Positions 1 to 10,519 of a stretch of DNA of 16,456 bases are shown one piece after another. Within the stretch, counting starts at the first letter, position 1; every line of letters begins with the position of its first letter. The notes beneath the pieces were generated by a model. The model was given only the letters and a program-made list of their open reading frames with translations, ran no database searches and had not been told where the DNA came from. Source of the DNA: Bondarzewia mesenterica (Eukaryota > Basidiomycota > Agaricomycetes > Russulales > Bondarzewiaceae); contig SGPL01000659.1 in NCBI GenBank assembly GCA_004802705.1, forward strand, positions 1 to 16,456, in the 5' to 3' direction. The position numbers and the translations under genes are program-made.

Positions 1-3000
1 AAAGTGGCGCACCGTGCTCGTTCCCGTCCATCGATAGATTGTCGACGGGTGCGAGTCGGACCTGTACATCTGCCACGTGCCGTTCATCAACCGGTCCACA
101 GACAGGAACGTGCCTTCCAGCCTGAAATTGTTCTGCACAGAGCACCAAGTCAGCTTCAAATCCAATGGGATTCGGGGAGACGGACGGGCGTACACGTGGA
201 TTTGCGCCGACAAATTGCGCCGAAACGGTGTCTCCGGCGTGATAGGCCGACAAGCTGACGTCTGCGGTGACATCGCCGAAACCGGAGCCGATACCCGCGC
301 TGTCAAAGACGACTCCGGTCTATGTGTAATGTGAGTATATTGGGCAGTGGAAGGGTGGGGGCAGAACGACGCGCGAGCAATCAGTCGATTGAATCGGACG
401 GATGGTCAGATGTCACAACGTCGACGGCTGTGTCTCTGAGCGGAGAGATGCACACGTACCCGCAGCGAAATCGCGTCCACAGTCAGATCCGCTGGTGCAG
501 GATCCGATGAAGGCGTGCCGGAGGCATTTTCCGCCAAGTATGAGACAAGGCTGCCGTACTTGTTGATATACGCGTCCAACGTGTCTGCATGACCCGCCAT
601 CGCCGGTCAGAAGAAAGACACGACCGGAACGGCCAGGAGATCACGACTACTCACACTGCCCGAAAATCGTCGAAGCGCCCTCGTACCGCTGTACACTGTA
701 CTCCTCCTTGGTTGCAACATAATGAGCGTATGTGTTTGCCGGGCCCGCAATAACGACATATGCGTCCTCGCCAAGCACGCCCTGCGCTATCAATTGCGTC
801 CGAATGGCGTTTCTATCGGCCAAGAAAGACAGATGAAACAAAAAAAAATGACAACGAAGATTTAGATGAAAACAAGGGGGGATGGAAGGACCCGGTCGAT
901 CAAAGTTGCTATGCTAATGAACGACCTGCCACAATGATGATGCCGTGCAATAAAGACGAACATACCGCATGCGTCGACCTGCCATCGTGGTCAGCTCTCC
1001 AGGCATGATCAGCATCACCAAATTGCCAACGCGGAACATCTGGATGTTGACTGTGTGCGGGGACCATTGGTACGGCGTGTTTGCATAGCCCTACGAACCC
1101 ACACAGCATCCGAACAGAAATAATTAGCGCTCTGTATACATCCTAATGTTACTCGGTCTGGGACAACGTACCGTGTCCAGAAGGATTGGCTTCGGGTATT
1201 GGCAGGCGATTTGTTCCGGGGGCGGGTTAGGCGTGACAAAGCCTAACAGCGAATACCAATACAATTGTTGGGATCTGCTCGAGAATGTAGTCCTCGGATC
1301 GCGAAGCACTCACCTTTAACAATCTCCCAAAACGGATTCCTGGGGTAAGGAAAGAAGGTGAATGGAGAATAAGTTAGAGGCGTGCGGATCTTTGTGGGAT
1401 GAATGATAAACGACGGGCGTACTGGCTATGCGACGAGTTGTCGCCTTGGACGAAATCGAAAGCACCCGGGCCATCACTAATTCAACGGGTGTCAGCGATA
1501 TTGAAAGGTAGACAGCCTTTTGCGAGCGTACGTTGTTCCACCTGCAAACGAGAATCCTGGAAACATGGAAATAAATCGGGACGTATGATTTGTTAACAAC
1601 ATCGCAGCAAGCTGAACCGCGAGCGCGATGATTCTCACCCATAGCCGGAGGACACGTCTGGACGGTGGTACCGTTGGGCAACGTGAAGGAGTGGAAAGAC
1701 CTAGGATACGGTCGCGCATGTCAGCTCAACAAGACCTCTTTTACTAGGATGATGACGCAGAGAAATATGCACATATTGAGGTACGTATGGATACTCCGTA
1801 CGGGGCCAGAGACCGCGGCCAGCTTACTGTTCATCAGCGTATGAGCCCCGTCGACTTGCAACTGCGCGATAATCCTATTGGACTCAAAGTCCGAGATCCG
1901 GAAGCCAGGCCCTCTGGTTTACATATTACATGTCAGTGACTGATTGACTAGCTTAGCGGAGCCGCATACCTCCCATGACAATCTTCGGCGAATCCACCGC
2001 ACGTTGAGCTGTTGAAATCACACAGCTGTCCGTCGTAGTCCTTTCCTGGGCTCTCGCAGAATGCCCCAAGTCTACCGCACCGTCAGTGATCTGAGCCTGA
2101 AGGAACAGATAAATCGTAAACGCACGTGTTGGGGCTCGTGTCACCGACGTTTTGCTTGACCTGCAATTATTGATCGACTCTCAACGCAGGAGGGGGCACG
2201 TACATTGCGTGAAACCAGCGACGAAAGTATTGTTACCCGGCATCGCAGATGGCTCGATCATGGCTGCGTATAATAACACGGCCAAAACAAGAAAGATTAA
2301 CTCCGAAAATGTCGGATCAACGGGTACAAGCATACCTTCGTACAAGTACGCCGCCATGCCCTTGTTATCACTACTGACCAGCGTATTGTTCTGTCCATCG
2401 TAAAATCAGTCTAAACATGCCGACCCTAAAGAAAAGATAGCCAAGCAGCCTAACCTCATACAAACTTGTACCATGGACCGCAAAGAAGCTCAAGAATCCA
2501 CGGGCATTCCCACTGGCATCATCGAAGCGTAGCAAGGACAATTCTTTGTCCTGGTCATACTCATACAACGCACGCTCATCAGCCGGGTTCGCGAGATACG
2601 CCGACGGGCTGCGGTTGGTGTTGCCATCGACAACGCTGGTGTTACCGATACTAAGGCGACCAGGTGCGAGGCTAGCATGTGCGCGCTGGACGGCGAGCAC
2701 CGTGCCCGCGACGATGGCGTCTGCGGTCTCCTTGACGTACCCTAGTGCGGTCACCTGTGGTAGAAGGTTCTCGAGGTACCCGCCGACGCCTGAGTGCTGG
2801 TGCGTGCTTCCCAGTGCTATGTTGTCGTCGCTGTAGAGTCCGGGGTAGAGCGAGGATAGCTGGGAGACGATCGAGCGCCGGATGCCAGTGTCGCCCATGG
2901 CGATGTCTGCGATCCCGGTCATCGGCATGAGCGGGTGGATGTGCGGGTGGGCCAAGAGGATAGTGGCCGGGGGACAGGAGGTGATAATGGGGGGGATGAG

Positions 3001-5830
3001 TTAATTGGGTGGAGCGATGGGGATGGATAAGGGGAGGGGGGGGGGGGTGAGACGTACCGGCGTTGATGTAGACGACGCGGTTAGTTGAGTTGGCGGCATC
3101 CGCAATGATCCAAGCACGACTTCGTTGACGCAAGTGGAGTCCAGTATCGGTTTGTGCGAGGGATGCGTAGCCCTATGGGGGAGGGATGGAAATACCAGAA
3201 GCGCATCAATACACCATCTGACTCGTCGATAACAAAAAGGGGGAAAGGCATATTGAGTGAAGGCAACGACGAGCTCTCTCAGCCGAACAGTGCGGTGGAA
3301 AGGGGGCGGAAAAGGGGGGGGGGGCTTGCCAAAACACTGTGCCGACCGCGAGCGAGCAAGCAGGCATCCGAAAACCCCGTCAAAAGACACCGTGATCGTG
3401 CACGTCGTAGCCACCTCGATCCTATTACCACAAAAAAAAAAAGAAATAACGGATCCAATCCCAAACACAAAACCAACCGAGACACAAAGACAAAGAGACA
3501 GACGGCGAAACAGTCACAGAGGAAGAGGTAAACAAGGTCGTGGACCTGCGACAGTGTCGGAGACCGCACTGCACGGGGGGACAAACTTCTCAGGTGAAAA
3601 AGAATCCCCGTGGCATAAACACACTACACGCGCGACATGAGCGGCTGGCTGGGGGGCGTCTCTGTCCGGGCAAGACTCGACCCTGTTTCTGATCACACCG
3701 CTCGCTCAACTGCTCTTCTAATAGCGCTCTAGCATGGGAAAAAGACTTCTCTCCTCCCGTCCCGCGTCGGAGCCACCCGCTGCCCAACCGTATCTTTAAT
3801 TCGTTCCACCTTTCCTTCTTTATTTTCCTGTCATGTTTAGTTTGGTTTTGGTTTTTAGACTCCGTGTCTTGGGGTTTCTAGGGTCGAATCAGAACGCGCC
3901 TGCGTTCGATGACCGCCTGGAAATCGGGTCGATGAATTCGGATTGAACCATACAGACTTGGCTCGATCCAATGAGTCCACTGGACCGCTGCCTATAAAAA
4001 GGTCACCGCGTCGAAGTCGACGCCACAGGGTGAACAAGAAGCTGTGATTCTCCCGGACCACGAAGACCAACCACCCAAATAACTCACTGCGCGACGGCCC
4101 CCGTTCCCTCGCCTTCGATCTTCACATGAACAATGACAAGAGAAGGTTGGTGAAAGTCCCAGGTGGGATTTACGAAACCTCACCGCAACGACCGGACCAA
4201 ACGCCCAGCCAAACACACAAACAAACAGAAGGGACGGACGGACAGACAGGGGGAAAACGTACCATCATGTTGGTCTCCACGACAGGTCTGCCAACCCAAG
4301 GGGGATCATGACAAACGTGATGTTGTCAGCTCGCATCCTCGGCAGTGCAATCAGCACTAAGCATGAGATAACAACTTACCCAGTTATGTCCCCGATACCT
4401 GGTGTACGAAATTTGGTCCGCCGTCAGTAATCAGGAAGTGTTTGAAAGAACAGAATTTCGTGAACGAGAAAGTGGGTGGTGATTGAAAGGCAGGCAGACT
4501 GTCTTCGAAATCGCGTATCGTTCGACTGCTCCGCGCGAGCCGCGATCCAGGACGATCGAACAAGAATTATTATTAATGAAATTGATAGAGAGAATAGCAT
4601 CGATCGAGGCAAGGAGCTCTATAACTCAATCCTGATTTCTTTCCTTTCACAGAATTCACCGGTTGAAGAAAAACGTAAAAACTTGGGCGCGAACGACCCG
4701 AGCCCAGAAGTGAGTGAAGGAGGTTATCCTGATTCGGGAGGAGGCGAAAAGCCAGACGCCCGTCAACAATAGGCTGGGGCTCCACCAAGTAGGAGCACCC
4801 ATTGACCGGCAAAGCGCTAACTTATCTTTGAATCAACGTGAAAGGGGGTTGAGATCACCCGTTGAACCCCTCGTCACGGTTTCAGAACGTCCATAGTCCA
4901 TATGATTCCGAAAAGACGAGACGGTGTCTGTCCCGATGAGCAAAACTGAATCACTGGCCGTGGACCAGTCGGCGAAGTAAGTGAACGACCCGTCAGCATC
5001 GTCGTGTGAAACGACGAGCTGCGGTGAATCTGTCGCGATACGGCCAACCGATCAGTCGCATCGACGCGGCGGTCCACATACGGCATGAGACACTTGCCCC
5101 CTTGGAGCCCCCAGAGCCTAGGCGTGTCAAAGACGATGAAAAAGAAAAGAAAGAAGCTCATGCCATCCCGAAGATACCACCGGGTCGATTCGCCCAACAA
5201 CAACGCGAATTCGGCCAGTCCGACCAAAAATAAAATCCACCTGCGATGGACCGGATCGCGTTTGCTTCTTCCATTGTCTTTTTATTTCGTGCTTCATTTT
5301 TAAAATTAAAATTAAAATAAAAGAGGAAAAAATCCTTTTTCAGGGAGAAAGAAATGGAGATGGAACGTGTCCGTGCCGAACACATGTGCGAAAGGTTTAA
5401 CAGACGCGACACGTTTGATACATTGTATGCGTGAGGGGCGTGCAGGAGGCACGCCCTTGATCACGGGACCGAACGCGTCTCCTGAAGTCTCGGGGCAACC
5501 ATGGTCCATAAGTCCCACTCATCCCCGCACATCCTCCATGATGGAGAACTGACGTTACGTCCGAAGATAGCTAGCCATCTCACACCACCATCACCACCGA
5601 TAACAGATAAAGAGAGAGAGAAAACGGAACGAACGAAAGCAAAGAAACGAATTTTGGAAAAAAAAAGACTCACCCAACCCAAGCAAATACCCAGTTCCCG
5701 TTGCCTCTCCCACTACCATCGCATCCGACGAGGTTCCGACAGGCGGTCCAGAGGTTGTCTGACTGGCAGGCACACCAAACACGCTCTGGGACACAAAGAG
5801 CGCAGTGACGCACAAGAGCGCGCGGCGCAT
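1..5830 (-). CDS. Neutral (non-lysosomal) ceramidase, 20 exons visible, C-terminus off window
   Basis: Hydrolyses ceramide to sphingosine and fatty acid; a secreted or surface enzyme. Exons in gene order: 5830-5674, 4398-4380, 4287-4263, 3172-3058, 2906-2455, 2390-2336, 2263-2204, 2154-2126, 2071-1970, 1913-1773, 1700-1639, 1556-1532, 1476-1423, 1339-1314, 1242-1172, 1090-966, 812-655, 584-460, 319-194, 132-1. All junctions are GT-AG and phases agree except exon 7/8. About 686 codons are visible; the family is usually 700-780 aa. The start MRRALLCVTALF is a good signal peptide (a Met 15 codons upstream is possible). Family motifs: GDITGPVVETNMMGYA, QTDTGLHLRQRSRA, HQHSGVGGYLENLLPQ, NRSPSAYLANP, FFAVHGTSLYE, NVGDTSPN with the nucleophilic Ser, MPGELTTMAGRRMR and NTYAHYVATKEEY. 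By homology with the Pseudomonas enzyme, HQHSG, AVHGT, PGELT and the YAHYVATKEEY region supply the zinc ligands. Exon 8 has one extra A in a four-A run, so this copy is frameshifted as written. Confidence 0.93.
3031..3048 (+). repeat. G-rich homopolymer tract at the ceramidase intron 4 donor
   Basis: GGGG, A, then an unbroken run of about a dozen G on the plus strand. On the coding (minus) strand this is a C tract a few bases after the GTACGTCTCA donor of intron 4. Such a run is prone to length variation and to sequencing error. Confidence 0.8.
3173..4262 (-). other. Ceramidase intron 3, 1090 nt, low-complexity
   Basis: Donor GTACGT follows exon 3 and acceptor CCCCCATAG precedes exon 4. The interior is rich in simple sequence on the plus strand: a G run at about 3317-3326, an A run at about 3431-3441, CAAA/GACA-type purine repeats at 3460-3530 and 4200-4250, and a TATAAAAA at 3993-4000. 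No coding similarity was recognised. A decayed insertion could explain its size, but no terminal repeats were found. Confidence 0.75.
4263..4398 (-). other. Ceramidase microexon pair (19 nt and 25 nt)
   Basis: Exon 2 (4398-4380, 19 nt) completes a Gly codon from exon 1, encodes IGDIT and begins a second Gly. Exon 3 (4287-4263, 25 nt) completes that Gly and encodes PVVETNMM, and exon 4 continues GYASL. Exon 2 is bounded by CAG and GTAAGT; exon 3 by CAG and GTACGT. A 92-nt intron separates them. Joining the exons restores the near-invariant N-terminal ceramidase motif with perfect phase, which is why I trust exons this small. They sit between introns of 1275 and 1090 nt. Confidence 0.88.
4399..5673 (-). 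other. Ceramidase intron 1, 1275 nt
   Basis: Donor GTGAGTC follows exon 1 and acceptor CACCAG precedes exon 2. This is far longer than the other introns of the gene, which are mostly 49-153 nt. I see no recognisable gene inside. It contains A/T-rich homopolymer stretches (around 5300-5340 and 5656-5666) and a perfect 8-bp inverted repeat at 5436-5456. Short open frames in it do not resemble anything I know. Confidence 0.8.
5436..5456. repeat. Perfect inverted repeat (8-bp arms, 5-nt loop)
   Basis: GGGCGTGC, then AGGAG, then GCACGCCC. It lies inside ceramidase intron 1. It could form a strong GC-rich hairpin in the pre-mRNA on either strand. No function is assigned. Confidence 0.8.
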
Positions 5831-6420
5831 GATGTCGAGGAGGGGATGTGCGGCGTAAAGTTGTAACACGGGCATGGCGCGTGTGTTCTGTTCTGTTATG
5901 ATGTATATGGGAAGTCAGGGATTCGAGTGTGATAAGGCGGGCTCGTGCTGCTGGGTGGGCTGATGTACACGGTTTCGTCTAGGTGCCGATGGGCGGGTGG
6001 CTACGCTGCAGAACACCTTCCCCCCACATGCTGCAGGGTTCATAGGGACTTCTTTCAAGCAGGTGATGCGCAGGCGCCGAAACAAGCCTATGTATACCTT
6101 GCTTGGGATAGGTTGGAATTCGCCGGCCGGGCTGAGTCAGGTTTCGGAGAGTGAGTGATCTGGTAACTTGCAAGTTATTGTGCTCCTAATTGTTTTTCTT
6201 CGTTTGCTGTCTTGTTGTCGTCGTTGGTTTTTTAGAGAGAGGTAGAGTGCGGGTGGGATGGTGAGTTCTGGAGGTCGATACTACTACGAGAGCTTAAGGT
6301 GTCCGACGAGCGATGTCACTGGGTGGCTGACGGATCGGCAGGGACTCGGAGATCTGCATGCATACGCCGAAACCGATGGCATGCCAACCACGGGCTGTGA
6401 CAAGGCTGTGACGTACTTGA
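5831..6420. other. Upstream region of the ceramidase gene, no gene seen
   Basis: This stretch should contain the ceramidase promoter, read leftward. On the minus strand a CATATAC stretch lies about 75-80 nt before the chosen ATG and is the only TATA-like candidate. No protein-like open frame, RNA gene or repeat was recognised. Confidence 0.4.
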
Positions 6421-6544
6421 CTTGATTCAGCTCAAAAAAAACTCGTCTGCAATGCTCTGCATTCACATTTGCAACTGAGTTTTCGACACTTTCCACCGAC
6501 TAGGAAGGTGAGCCTAGGTGAGCTCACGTCCGGCGAAGCATTAT

Positions 6545-7082
6545 GAAGGAAATTGCTAGGTATATTATGCCCATGCCAATCGTTCGCCTGTCCTTACCGT
6601 CCTCGGCGTGACACCAGAGACATGGAGGCTCATGGAGGACAACTTCCTCGAATGCCCAATGAATAATTTTGGCTCGCTGATAATGAAAAAACCCACATCG
6701 CTCTCCGCCGTCCACGACCGTTCAACCCGAACCCGATACGCCTGACGACCTCGGCGTATTTTTCCTCACTCAATTCATCGACATCGTCGTGGGCGAAAAA
6801 CGCCCGGGTCGAAATGGAGAAGGATCAGGAGGTTACGAGTTGGTTGGTGCCGTGGACGAGGCTGTTCAATCGATGTTGCATCACGCTGAATGGTACGAAG
6901 CCGATGAAGACGAACTTCACTATCACGTTACGAGGACAGGGAGGGGTGAAATCAGAAAATTCGCGAAAATTGACATGAATTGGAGACGTGGCCTTCTAAC
7001 GATGACAATCGACTCCAGTCACGTCTCCTACAGTCTCCAACTCCGCGATGAACATTTAAACCATCAGTCGACGCATAAGTAA
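6545..7082 (+). other. Unrecognised protein-like open frames, possible multi-exon gene or pseudogene
   Basis: Two overlapping plus-strand frames look more protein-like than chance. The first begins after a possible acceptor TTGCTAG near 6558, runs through LGVTPETWRLMEDNFLE, and stops in the mid 6740s. The second, in another frame, is open from about 6683 to 7082, without an ATG at its start, and contains DDLGVFFLTQFIDIVVGEK and GRGEIRKFAKIDMNWRR. A third region, open from about 7126 to a TAA near 7242 (DRIDILWDGVEIGASI), could follow after an intron starting GTAAGC at 7079. The frames do not join without an indel or unseen introns. I recognise no family. It may be a decayed gene or only a compositional effect. 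Confidence 0.25.
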
Positions 7083-7310
7083 GCACATGTCGTCATTTGA
7101 GTCCTTGTGTTCTCCAGTTAAAGTGATGTTACGTCTTCCGGGTTTCAGGACCGTATCGACATCTTGTGGGATGGCGTTGAGATAGGTGCGTCGATAAATG
7201 TCGTAACTCACATACTTAGATACGCACCGGTACCTCAGCTCTAATCTGTCGTTTTCACCGTCATAAGTAGCAAGCTCTACTGCCATACCATCAAGTCTTC
7301 CACCTTCAGC
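7056..7310 (-). other. Unrecognised protein-like open frame on the minus strand
   Basis: An open frame of about 80 codons ends at a TAA (7058-7056). It contains VSYDIYRRTYLNAIPQDVD and LKPGRRNITLTGEHK. A possible splice acceptor TTTCCAG lies just upstream of it. It overlaps the plus-strand candidates, so at most one strand is likely to be real over 7126-7242. I know no family for it. A further minus-strand open frame at 7677-7369 could be an upstream exon, but no good donor links them. Confidence 0.25.
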
Positions 7311-7319
7311 TGGAAAGCT

Positions 7320-8552
7320 TCATAATTGTAAGTCGAGCAGATAAGTATGTTGACTCTTGAGGGGTCTCTCAAGGCGAGATTGAGACACGTCCAAGCTCAT
7401 GGACAGGGATTGTCTCCACTCTCCCCCCCTTGCGACATTGACATTCCCGTGTGTCGATCTCCACTCCACTGTCCGTTGACCATCGGAACTCCCTCAAGGC
7501 TTCGAGAGCGATATCCAGGTCGCCGATCGGTCCACCTTTGCACCTAGGCCTCACATCTCTCACATGTTCAAAGGATGCTCTTGCGATCCATACGACACGG
7601 TTGGGTCCGAATCCGCATCTCGATGAGCACGTCCAGTACAGCTCTACCGAATAACGACATTTTCGGACGTGTCTCATTTCGCGCTTGGCAAGCGTATTTT
7701 TTTTTCTTCAAGGATCTGTCTGCTCTCGTCTTCGACATGATTCATATATCCTTCTTCGCCCTACGTGCCGCCTCTCAGGGTTGCTGTGATCTTGATGCAC
7801 ACACTAGTCCTTGCGCACAATGTACAGTCGGTGAAATTGGTCTTCATCATGTCTTGCCGCGGAGCGCCCATCTGCACTAGTACTGTGCAAGCCAGCTTCC
7901 TATGGTGTTCTTCTTCCCGTGTTTTCTCCGAGAATGTGCGCCCAACTGCGCTACTTATTTAATCATATATATGTCCATCACCCTGCCTGAGTATATATCT
8001 TATCGTCCCGCCAGTTCCTCCTCACGCCACGTGCCCTGCATCTCGTCTTTATCATTTGCAGGAATACGAAAGATACTGCGAGCTTGTTCAACATAAGTAC
8101 CACCACCCATCACCCAAATCGAGTGAAACAGCACCCGCATCTGGCCAACGAAGTGCTGCCATTTCGGGGTGTCTGTGTCGACTGCCTGCTGCCATCACTT
8201 GTGCATGCGGGCTGAAATGCCCATGCTCTCCTGGCGCTGAGAGCACGTGGATCCCCACTCCATATTGTCCATCTATTTATCAGACGGGAGGTGGGAAGAC
8301 GGGCAAAAATAGTCCAAGTGGGGAGAGGTGCGGAGACCTAGCTAGCTGGCTAAATTTAGATCTACGTAAATACACTAATACTGGGGTGAACAATGTGGGA
8401 TGACGAATGGTTCAAGCTCAAGCTCAAGTTTGAACAGAGTCGATCGACCGTTGAGCTTGCACTAGTCCAGCTGGCCCACAGGCTGCTCCGGTCTCTCTAC
8501 CCCCCACCACCATCAATCCGACCAAACACCTCCCTCGTCCGTCCCCACAAAC
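7320..8552. other. Intergenic region upstream of the glucanase gene
   Basis: No supported gene. The last 100 bases before the glucanase ATG are C/T-rich (CTCTCTACCCCCCACC and similar), as in many fungal promoters. A TATTTAT lies at about 8274-8280, too far upstream to place a start with confidence. A short AAGCTC repeat occurs near 8413-8430. Confidence 0.4.
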
Positions 8553-10493
8553 ATGGCAGACCGCCCCCTGTCGGAAGTTCCGACCGAGTACGCGACGCCC
8601 CTCCACGCTCCTTTTCACCTCCCCAACGACGACACCGACATCCCTCCCTACCTTCAACCCGGTCCTTCCCTATCCACTTTTCAAAGAGAAAGAGACTCTT
8701 ACGCCAACAATAACACCCCTCGCGATTCGTACGCCCCCGCCAACGACCTAACATCCCCAGACAACTCCACCCCCTTCCTGTCTGATCCAGAACGTCCTAG
8801 CGAAAACAATTCCCTCTCCCTAGGCATTAAAAAGGCAGAACCCACCACCGTCCTCGTCTCCTCTGGCCGAACACCCTTGTACAAACGCCCTCTGTTCTGG
8901 CTCGCAGCTGCCATAGCCCTCGTCGCTCTCGTCCTCGCCATAGTCCTCCCCGTCTACTTCGTCGTCGTCAAACCTCATCATTCTTCTTCCAATAATGTCG
9001 ATACTTCTTCCGGCTCGGGCGGTGGCGGGACCGTCGGAGGTGGTACAGGTAATCCTGCCTCGCCGAAAGGGGCGACGTCCGGTGGGGACGGGTCTACTGT
9101 CGTCATGAGCAACGGACAGACGTTTACCTATCGGAATCAATTCGGTGGTTATTGTGAGTCGTCATTTTCTTTTGAAAAAAAAAAAGACAGTGGGTGCCTT
9201 TGTCAAATTTCTGTTTCCGCACGGATTTGTGTGGAGTTTGGGCGCTGTTGGAGTGGAGTTGATGCCGTCATGGGCCCTGTGGGTCGTTTTTTTCTCGATT
9301 TTGCCCGCGCTTGCATGCATCCTGGGCTTGTAGAATACCGTCAGTAGGCCTGGCGTGCGCGTGAGGGATGAGTTTGAAGCCGAGTTATTCTCGGAATCGA
9401 CTCGCCCAGAACGGGGTGACCCTCCGGCGCAGCCCTTTCCACGCAATGAGTCCCCCTTTGGGATGGGTGCGCGCTTCAATGCCTTTCTAAACTTCAACCA
9501 AGTCGTCGGAAGGATGGCAGTGCGCTCCCGCGTCCTCAGCGCGCCGTCCGCAGAGTGTCGAGGTGATGATGATTTGCGTGCACCTTGCAATCACTGATAG
9601 ATAGGAGTTCCCGTAAAATTGACTGCCACAGCGTCACGTTTATATGCTGCTCGCACTCTTGTTTAATCAGAGAAACTTCATGGCATGAGAAAGAGAGACG
9701 CGATTTGTGTGTGCGTGCAGTCGGCGTTGGGTGCACTACGGACAATCATCTTCCTATTTTTTTTAATTTTTATCTCCTTTCGTCGATCCGAAAAGACGCG
9801 TATCATATTCTGATCCACCACTTACTCACTTGTCCTCGCAGGGGTATACGATCCCCAAGACCCCTTCAACACCAACGCGCGCCCGAATGCGTGGACGCCC
9901 CCGCTCAACACGAGCTGGACCTGGGGCGCCGACCGCGTGTACGGCGTGAACCTCGGCGGGCTGTTCGTGCTCGAACCCTTCATTTCGCCCGCGCTGTACC
10001 AAAAATACCCCGGCGCGGTGGACGAGTGGACGCTCAGCGAGCTCATGGCTGCTGATAACTCGACTGGTGGGGGGTTGCAGGCGCAGCTCGAGGCGCATTA
10101 TGATACGTTCATCGTGCGTGGGCTTAAAGTTGTCTCAATATGATCTGTTTCTTTTGCTGACTTTCTTTTCGTCGATGTGCGTCGTGTATGCTCTCTTTTT
10201 GTTTGAGAGCAGACCGAACAGGACTTGGCACAGATCGCGGGGGCGGGTTTGAATTGGATCCGCTTGCCCATTCCTTACTGGGCGATCGAGACGTGGGACG
10301 GCGAGCCTTTTTTGCCTAAGGTGTGCTGGAAGTGCGTCTATTCCGATTTGCGCGCACGCGAATCGTCGTTTTTTGACTTTTGACTTTTTGATGTCTCTCG
10401 CTTCAGATATATTCTCCGCGTATTCGAATGGGCGCGCAAGTACGGGGCTGCGGATCTACCTTGACCTGCACACCGTCCCAGGATTACAAAACG
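8553..10493 (+). pseudogene. Membrane-anchored GH5 glucan 1,3-beta-glucosidase, 5' part, disrupted
   Basis: Exo-beta-1,3-glucanase of the cell-wall glucan-remodelling type. Exons: 8553-9153, 9842-10113, 10213-10331, 10407-10493; introns of 688, 99 and 75 nt with phases 1, 0 and 2. The start ATG has context CAAACATGGC. Residues 1-112 are a polar, Pro/Ser-rich cytosolic tail; residues 113-139 form one membrane segment (FWLAAAIALVALVLAIVLP), giving a type II protein; a Ser/Gly linker follows to about 180. The catalytic domain then begins with FTYRNQFGGYW, VNLGGLFVLEPFI, AGAGLNWIRLPIPYWAIETW and YLDLHTVPG. Exon 4 carries GGGG at 10444-10447 where the frame needs GGG, so it is shifted. The gene breaks 26 nt into intron 4 at a copia LTR. 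The catalytic Glu residues are downstream and not visible. It may be a real pseudogene, or a gene with a giant intron and one sequencing error. Confidence 0.85.
9154..9841 (+). other. Glucanase intron 1, 688 nt
   Basis: Donor GTGAGT splits a TGG codon (T|GG) and the acceptor is CTCGCAG. Joining the flanking exons gives FGGYWVYDPQDPF, which matches the family, so no exon is missing inside. The intron is much longer than the other two complete introns. It contains an A run at 9173-9185 and a T-rich stretch near 9760. No gene was seen in it. Confidence 0.85.
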
Positions 10494-10519
10494 GTGCGTC
10501 CTTGTTGTGAGAGATGATC

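Noticed and set aside
2466..2836. Plus-strand open frames of 60-100 codons
   Set aside because: They lie antisense to ceramidase exon 5, whose minus-strand translation matches the family; these are shadows.
3001..3584. Minus- and plus-strand open frames of 100-155 codons
   Set aside because: They fall in ceramidase exon 4 and introns 3 and 4, over low-complexity sequence with homopolymer translations; no family resemblance.
8574..8940. Minus-strand open frames under the glucanase first exon
   Set aside because: The plus-strand frame has a good start, a membrane segment and splices cleanly into the GH5 domain.
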